Below, one piece after another: positions 5,376-9,039 of a stretch of 9,039 nucleotides of DNA (positions are counted from its first letter, which is position 1; each line of letters opens with the position of its first letter). The notes beneath the pieces were generated by a model, which saw only the letters and a list, made by a program, of their open reading frames with translations, ran no database searches and had not been told where the DNA came from. Source of the DNA: an uncultured Nitrososphaera sp. (GTDB lineage: Archaea > Thermoproteota > Nitrososphaeria > Nitrososphaerales > Nitrososphaeraceae); NCBI GenBank assembly GCA_946480575.1, contig CAMLKF010000068.1:1-9039 (forward strand), given 5' to 3'. The position numbers were made by a program, and so were the translations under genes.

Positions 5376-6749
5376 CTAGTAATAGCTGCCGCCGTACCCG
5401 CGGCTGCGACCGTAGCCGCCCCGTCTCGAGCCACCATAGCCCCTGCCTCTTCCTCCTCCTCCGTCACGCCGGTAGCCGCCATAGCCTCCACCACCGCCGC
5501 TGCGCCTTCTGTCACCTCCGCGGTAGCCGCTGCTGCTCCTGCCGTAGCCTCCACCACCGCCGTAGCTTCTGCGGAAGCCTCCGCCGTATGAATTGTAGCG
5601 CGGCTGCGCTACTGGCACTGCGATTCCAAGCTCGTCGTTGAGCTTGCGTATCGGGAACTTCGTCTGGCCAAGTATCCGCTCAAAGTCGGCAACCCTTTCG
5701 CTTGAGACAAGCGATATGGCCTTGCCTTCTCCGCCGGCCCTCGCTGTCCTCCCGATCCTGTGGAAATACATATTCGGGTCTTCAGAGATGTCGTAGTTGA
5801 TCACATGGCCGATGGCCGGGACGTCGATTCCCCTTGCCGCAATGTCTGTTGCGACGAGAATGTCCTCGCTTCCCTTCCTGAACTTGAACATCGAGTTGTC
5901 CCTCTGCTTCTGCGTCAGGTCGCCGTGGATGGTGACTGCTCTGAACCCTTTCTGCCTGAGCTGGTAGGCCAGCCTGTCAGCTCTTTGCTTTGTTGCTGCA
6001 AAGACGATGGTCTGCGCCTTGGCGTCTTGGTTCTGCTTGATAAAGTCGGTTAGGTGCTTGAACTTCTCGCGCTCTTCAACTATCAGATATGACTGGTCAA
6101 TGGTCTCGAGCGTGATCTCTTCCTCGTTGAGCCTCACGCGCTCTATCTGGTCCTGCCTCATGTATTCCTCTGCAAGCCTCAGGATCTCTGGAGGCATCGT
6201 CGCCGAGAACAAGCAAGTCTGCCTGTCTTCATTCACATAGAACAGGATGAACTTGATGTCGTCAATAAATCCCATGTCAAGCATCCTGTCTGCCTCGTCG
6301 AGCACCACGAACTTGACATCGTCCAGGATTATCGAGCCCTGCTTGATGTGGTCGATAAGCCTGCCAGGCGTTGCAACCACTATCTGGACGCCCCGTCTTA
6401 TCTTGTCGAGCTGAAGGCTGATGCTCTGGCCTCCATAGATGGAGACCGACTTGATTCCTGTGTACCTTGCAAACCGGTTGATCTCGTTTGTTACCTGTAC
6501 CGCCAATTCCCTTGTCGGTGTAAGTATCAGAGCTTGCACCGGGCCGTCGCGCTTTATCTGGGCCAATATCGGCAGACCAAAGGCCGCTGTCTTGCCGGTT
6601 CCTGTGTGCGCCTGCCCCACGACATCTTTACCCTGCAAAACAAGGGGTATAGCTGCCTCCTGTATAGGAAAAGGCACTTCAAATCCATTTTCTTGGAGTG
6701 CTTTTGTTAGTTCAGCACTCAATCCCAATTCTTCAAATGTTTTTGTCAT
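5376..6749 (-). CDS. DEAD-box ATP-dependent RNA helicase with RGG/GY-rich tail
   Basis: The 457-residue product carries every DEAD-box motif in order: the Q motif (FEELGLS with PIQ, 5-30), motif I AHTGTGKT (47-54), Ia PTREL (78-82), Ib TPGR (127-130), II DEAD (151-154), III SAT (182-184), IV around VFAAT (249-253), V ATDIAARGID (300-309) and VI HRIGRTAR (330-337). It should use ATP to unwind short RNA duplexes in the cytoplasm, in cold adaptation, ribosome assembly or RNA turnover (DeaD/CsdA/RhlE type). Residues 385-457 are almost only Gly, Arg, Tyr and Ser in RGG and GGYG units, a disordered RNA-binding tail that may promote condensates. ATG 6749 is preferred; an in-frame GTG at 6761 would add four residues. 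The gene diverges from the winged-helix gene at 6977, and the shared gap holds several palindromes. Confidence 0.95.
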   Translation of the reverse strand: MTKTFEELGLSAELTKALQENGFEVPFPIQEAAIPLVLQGKDVVGQAHTGTGKTAAFGLPILAQIKRDGPVQALILTPTRELAVQVTNEINRFARYTGIKSVSIYGGQSISLQLDKIRRGVQIVVATPGRLIDHIKQGSIILDDVKFVVLDEADRMLDMGFIDDIKFILFYVNEDRQTCLFSATMPPEILRLAEEYMRQDQIERVRLNEEEITLETIDQSYLIVEEREKFKHLTDFIKQNQDAKAQTIVFAATKQRADRLAYQLRQKGFRAVTIHGDLTQKQRDNSMFKFRKGSEDILVATDIAARGIDVPAIGHVINYDISEDPNMYFHRIGRTARAGGEGKAISLVSSERVADFERILGQTKFPIRKLNDELGIAVPVAQPRYNSYGGGFRRSYGGGGGYGRSSSGYRGGDRRRSGGGGGYGGYRRDGGGGRGRGYGGSRRGGYGRSRGYGGSYY

Positions 6750-6890
6750 TTCTTTTTTCACTTACTCTTTTGTTGTTTTTTCTTTGTAGTTTTTTAACTA
6801 CTACTACAAAAGCCACGGAAGATATGAAAAGTTCTTTTCCGTGCAGTTTTTCATGCACACTTGACAAATCCGCCGTAAAACCTTTGTCTG

Positions 6891-6903
6891 CCCTATGATA
6901 GGG
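6891..6903. promoter_or_regulatory. palindrome CCCTATGATAGGG, candidate operator
   Basis: A perfect 6-bp inverted repeat with one central base, 74 bp before the winged-helix start and 38 bp before its TATA-like box. Dimeric winged-helix regulators bind such symmetric sites, so autoregulation by the adjacent gene is possible. This rests on symmetry and position only. Confidence 0.35.
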
Positions 6904-6940
6904 AGCACGCAGATATAAGGTATGCGGTGTCGCTTTCAAG

Positions 6941-6947
6941 TTTAAAT
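6941..6947 (+). promoter_or_regulatory. TATA-like box for the winged-helix gene
   Basis: TTTAAAT, centred about 33 nt before ATG 6977 and preceded by a tcaag segment in the usual BRE position. It predicts a very short leader. Confidence 0.5.
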
Positions 6948-6976
6948 CTCTAGCCCAACTACTAGTCAACGAATAA

Positions 6977-7297
6977 ATGCCCGATCCCGAAGCCAAGCGC
7001 TTGCTCTGGTTCCTTTTTGCCGGCTCTCGGGGCGGCGAGAACAGGATCAGGATAATTGACCTCCTCAAGGACCGCCCCTACAACATGAACCAGCTTGCCG
7101 AGGTGCTTGGCATAGACTACAAGGCGGTGCAGCACCACATAGGCGTGCTTGAGAAGAATAACATGGTCAGCAAAGCCGGCGAAAAGTATGGCGTGCTCTA
7201 CTTTATCTCAAACTACCTTGAGGCCAACATCGAGGCTTTTAACGAAATCAAGGCTGCCATAGATAAAAAGAACCTGAACAAATTTGGAAAAAAGTAA
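6977..7297 (+). CDS. winged-helix (ArsR-like) transcriptional regulator
   Basis: The 106-residue product is a single winged-helix DNA-binding domain. A first helix (RIRIIDLLKDRP, 23-34) is followed by the helix-turn-helix NMNQLAEVLGIDYKAVQHHI (36-55), where DYKAVQHHI is the recognition helix. The wing (VSKAGEKYGVLYFIS) comes next, then a C-terminal helix (YLEANIEAFNEIKAAI), probably for dimerisation. No metal-binding Cys/His cluster like that of metal-sensing ArsR proteins is evident, so the signal is unknown. Archaeal genomes often place such regulators next to a small membrane protein, as here (next gene 31 nt downstream). The ATG has a TATA-like box about 33 nt upstream. The C-terminal codons include the 16-nt element repeated before ccdA. 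Confidence 0.88.
   Translation: MPDPEAKRLLWFLFAGSRGGENRIRIIDLLKDRPYNMNQLAEVLGIDYKAVQHHIGVLEKNNMVSKAGEKYGVLYFISNYLEANIEAFNEIKAAIDKKNLNKFGKK
7281..7296 (+). repeat. 16-nt direct repeat, copy 1 (aatttggaaaaaagta)
   Basis: Exact match to 7766-7781. This copy encodes the end of the winged-helix protein (FGKK-stop) and leads into the TATA-like taaataa before the membrane-protein gene. It starts 48 nt before that gene's ATG at 7329. Confidence 0.8.
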
Positions 7298-7302
7298 ATA
7301 AG
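7294..7302 (+). promoter_or_regulatory. TATA-like box for the three-helix membrane protein gene
   Basis: gtaaataag, centred about 31 nt before ATG 7329 and overlapping the winged-helix stop codon. The membrane protein can thus be transcribed on its own as well as by read-through. Confidence 0.4.
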
Positions 7303-7328
7303 CCAATTTCTGCTGCTGATGGTCGTTA

Positions 7329-7652
7329 ATGGCTTTACTGATGGACATCAGCTCCATAGTTAGCATGGCAAACACGGCAATACTGATTACACTGCTAGTC
7401 GTTTATGCCAACATATATCGCAAGACCCGAGCCACGTTTACAGTAGGACTCATGGTATTTGCGGGCATGCTGATGCTCCATAACATAATAGCAGTTTATG
7501 GTTACTTTGCAATGGCACCTCTCTATTCCAACGAATTGCTTCCTTATTTTGTTGGGATACATATTGCTGAGCTTGCAGGGATAATCGCCCTGCTAAAGGT
7601 CACGGTGTGGCCTGAAGGAGTAAAAAAAACCACTCCAAAGGCTGCTTCCTAA
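7329..7652 (+). CDS. small three-helix membrane protein, unknown function
   Basis: The 107-residue product has three hydrophobic helices (about 9-29, 37-58 and 72-93), a basic loop between the first two (YRKTRATF) and a lysine-rich C-terminal tail. The His-Asn in the second helix and the His and Glu in the third (GIHIAEL) are polar residues inside the membrane and might bind metal or cofactor, but that is speculative. There is no long extramembrane domain. It follows the winged-helix regulator by 31 nt. Regulator/small-membrane-protein pairs are common in archaea, where the membrane protein may transmit a signal or be the regulated target. An in-frame ATG at 7341 is an alternative start. I do not recognise a named function. 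Confidence 0.78.
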   Translation: MALLMDISSIVSMANTAILITLLVVYANIYRKTRATFTVGLMVFAGMLMLHNIIAVYGYFAMAPLYSNELLPYFVGIHIAELAGIIALLKVTVWPEGVKKTTPKAAS

Positions 7653-7812
7653 TTTCCTATCAAGCAGCTACTTCATTGTCGGCTGGCATTCTGCTGCGCT
7701 TTTGAAAGTTATTCTGTAATTTATCATACACCCTTGACTATATATGGAGGAGGTGATCTGGAAGCAATTTGGAAAAAAGTATTAATTCAAAAATTGCCAG
7801 ATTTTACATGAA
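7653..7812 (+). promoter_or_regulatory. ccdA upstream region
   Basis: It holds a strong TATA-like tatatat at 7739-7745, a Shine-Dalgarno-like ggaggtgatc at 7749-7758 with no start codon at a normal distance, the 16-nt repeat copy at 7766-7781 and a second TATA-like attaatt at 7781-7787. The latter is centred 29 nt before the TTG of ccdA. A mini-frame from ATG 7744 (MEEVIWKQFGKKY) ends like the winged-helix protein. 7653-7730 shows nothing recognisable. Confidence 0.5.
7766..7781 (+). repeat. 16-nt direct repeat, copy 2 (aatttggaaaaaagta)
   Basis: Exact match to 7281-7296. It starts 47 nt before the TTG of ccdA and, like copy 1, runs straight into a TATA-like sequence. Confidence 0.8.
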
Positions 7813-8595
7813 TTGGTAGAGACCAGCGTTCTGGTATCGGCGCTTGCAGGAGCAGGTTCGTTCTTCTCGCCGTGCATTCTGCCGATAATCCCTGCATTCG
7901 TCTCGTACCTATCGGGCACCACTCTCAGCGAGCTCCGGGGGCAAACCCCGCAGCAGCAGAATACTTCAGACGGCCAGTCCTCGATGACGCTCAAGGGGTC
8001 GACCCGCCTTAACATTTTTTTGAACACAGTTTACTTTGTGCTAGGCTTTTCGCTAGTCTTTGCAGTGTTGGGAGTGATCCTGAACAGTTTCCTTGCCAAC
8101 GTCGGCACTGGCTTCCAAAGCACATTTCAAGCGATAGGCGGCATAGTAATAATCGGCTTTGGTGCCTACCTAATACTGTCGACAAAGCTGAGGATACTCA
8201 ACTTTGAAAAGAGGGTGACCACCAACCTTCCAAGATTCAAGACAACCTACATCACGTCGTTCGTGTTTGGGGCCGCGTTTGCTTCCGGATGGACGCCGTG
8301 CGTCGGTCCGATATTGGGTACCACGCTTACGCTCGCAGCGACATCGCCCGGTGCTGCGTACAATTCACTTCTTGCTTATTCATTGGGTCTTGGAGTCCCC
8401 TTTCTCATCACCGGCGCCTTTTTCTCGCAGGCCACGGGCATGATAGGAAAGATGATCAAGCACCTGAAGTATTTTAACCCGGTAATGGGCGCAATCCTGA
8501 TCGCGCTTGGCATCCTTGTGTTCACAAACCAGCTGAGCGTAATAGGCAACTTTCCGCTTGCAAGCGAGATAATCAATTTGGGGAGGGGCATATGA
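7813..8595 (+). CDS. ccdA: CcdA-type transmembrane thiol-disulfide (electron) transporter
   Basis: The 260-residue product has about six hydrophobic helices in two similar halves, each starting with the family's conserved cysteine: Cys21 in FFSPCILPIIPAF and Cys163 in GWTPCVGPILGTTL. In CcdA/DsbD-type proteins these two Cys form a redox pair that passes electrons from cytoplasmic thioredoxin to an extracytoplasmic CxxC protein. A Gln/Ser-rich, hydrophilic loop (about 43-62) lies between helices 1 and 2. The TTG at 7813 is the only start that leaves a normal short N-terminus, and a TATA-like box lies 29 nt before it. The stop is one base before the next ATG (8597), so the two genes form an operon. 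The partner next door fits the role of electron acceptor. Confidence 0.93.
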   Translation: MVETSVLVSALAGAGSFFSPCILPIIPAFVSYLSGTTLSELRGQTPQQQNTSDGQSSMTLKGSTRLNIFLNTVYFVLGFSLVFAVLGVILNSFLANVGTGFQSTFQAIGGIVIIGFGAYLILSTKLRILNFEKRVTTNLPRFKTTYITSFVFGAAFASGWTPCVGPILGTTLTLAATSPGAAYNSLLAYSLGLGVPFLITGAFFSQATGMIGKMIKHLKYFNPVMGAILIALGILVFTNQLSVIGNFPLASEIINLGRGI

Positions 8596-8596
8596 T

Positions 8597-9039
8597 ATGA
8601 ACACAGACAACCTGAGCGCTCTAGCAGTGGGCATCGGAGTCGTCGCGCTTATCGCCGGCTTTGGAGTTTACTTTAACAGCCCGGCTCTCAACAAAGCGGC
8701 TTCTGGCCAGCAGGGAGAATTTGTGCCTGCCGCCATAGTGGAAGATAATGGCACGATAACAAAAGTACAGATAGACAAGTCGCAGTTCAAGCTGGCGCCT
8801 GAGCTTGCTAGAATCAACGGCTACATCAATACCGAGCCGGTGACGCTTGCAGACCTGAAAGGCAAGGTGGTGCTCGTCGATTTCTGGACGTACAGCTGTA
8901 TCAACTGCATCAGGACTATTCCATATCTCAATGCATGGCATGAAAAGTACGCGGATCAGGGCTTGGTGATAGTTGGCGTCCACGCGCCGGAATTTGAATT
9001 CGAGAAAGACTACAACAATGTCAGGGCCGCGGTGGACAA
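8597..9039 (+). CDS. membrane-anchored thioredoxin-like (TlpA/DipZ-type) protein, partial
   Basis: The right edge of the window cuts the gene; 147 codons are visible. An N-terminal membrane anchor (about residues 7-26) is followed by a linker and a segment resembling the strand-turn before the fold (INTEPVTLADLKGKVVLVDF). The active site is WTYSCINCIRTIPYLNAWHE, with Cys101 and Cys104. The WTYxCINC form is typical of the thioredoxin part of DipZ-like proteins rather than classical WCxxC thioredoxins. The domain would face outside the membrane and reduce disulfides or mature haem or copper proteins, taking electrons from CcdA. In many bacteria these two parts are one fused DipZ protein; here they are separate, one base apart. 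A purine-rich ggggagggg lies 8 nt before the ATG, a plausible Shine-Dalgarno for an internal operon gene. Confidence 0.9.
   Translation, partial: MNTDNLSALAVGIGVVALIAGFGVYFNSPALNKAASGQQGEFVPAAIVEDNGTITKVQIDKSQFKLAPELARINGYINTEPVTLADLKGKVVLVDFWTYSCINCIRTIPYLNAWHEKYADQGLVIVGVHAPEFEFEKDYNNVRAAVD

Larger units (their letters stand above)
6762..6976. promoter_or_regulatory. divergent intergenic region with several inverted repeats
   Basis: This gap separates the helicase (minus) from the winged-helix gene (plus). It contains gtagtt-tttt-aactac at 6786-6801, whose minus-strand T/A core could be the helicase TATA box; cacggaa at 6814-6820 paired with ttccgtg at 6837-6843; gtgca at 6841-6845 paired with tgcac at 6854-6858; and the odd palindrome CCCTATGATAGGG at 6891-6903. 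No coding frame here is convincing. The symmetry suggests operators, or an RNA leader if transcription starts further upstream. Confidence 0.5.

Noticed and set aside
5282..5641. Ala/Ser-rich plus-strand frames and an Ala/Thr-rich minus frame
   Set aside because: They are by-products of the repetitive Gly/Arg/Tyr codons of the helicase tail read in other frames.
6733..7068. 111-codon minus-strand frame between helicase and regulator
   Set aside because: It overlaps both real genes and the palindromic promoter region and shows no domain.
7782..8027. Minus-strand frame opposite ccdA start
   Set aside because: It is antisense to the conserved CcdA N-terminus and has no signature of its own.
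8621..8983. 120-codon minus-strand frame at the right edge
   Set aside because: It is antisense to the thioredoxin-like gene, which has a clear anchor and CINC active site.

Overview
The window looks like chromosomal DNA of an ammonia-oxidising archaeon of the Nitrososphaera type (Thaumarchaeota/Nitrososphaeria). The reasons are an archaeal AK6/Fap7-like kinase, secreted proteins whose mature ends begin with poly-glutamine, short single-gene units with TATA-like boxes about 27-33 nt before the start codon (leaderless or nearly leaderless messages), several GTG/TTG starts, an archaeal winged-helix regulator beside a small membrane protein, and a split CcdA/DipZ-like redox pair. This assignment is inference; no marker gene is present to prove it.

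Left part (1-2343), AT-richer: a gene-free stretch with small hairpins and a weak tRNA-3'-like motif, then two minus-strand genes for exported proteins. One is a Thr/Asn-rich protein of unknown function and the other a six-bladed NHL-repeat beta-propeller. Each has its own TATA-like box.

Decay zone (2344-3549): two broken genes lie tail to tail. On the plus strand is a membrane-anchored, Gln-rich extracellular protein with two in-frame stops and one frameshift. On the minus strand is a DUF4287 plus SRPBCC-like protein with two Trp-to-stop changes and three 2-nt insertions. No intact reading frame explains this 1.2 kb.

Housekeeping block (3584-6749): AK6-like kinase (minus), a divergent 42-residue zinc-finger protein (plus), two zinc-ribbon-tailed proteins (minus) and a DEAD-box RNA helicase with an RGG/GY-rich tail (minus). 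AK6/Fap7 and DEAD-box helicases are linked to ribosome and RNA metabolism elsewhere, so an RNA/ribosome theme is possible but not proven.

Right part (6762-9039, plus strand): a palindrome-rich divergent promoter region, a winged-helix regulator, a three-helix membrane protein, then ccdA and a membrane-anchored thioredoxin-like gene cut by the window edge. The last two would form a thiol-reducing relay across the membrane: CcdA carries electrons out and the CxxC protein uses them on extracellular targets. A 16-nt repeat lies at almost the same distance upstream of the start codons of the three-helix protein and of ccdA.
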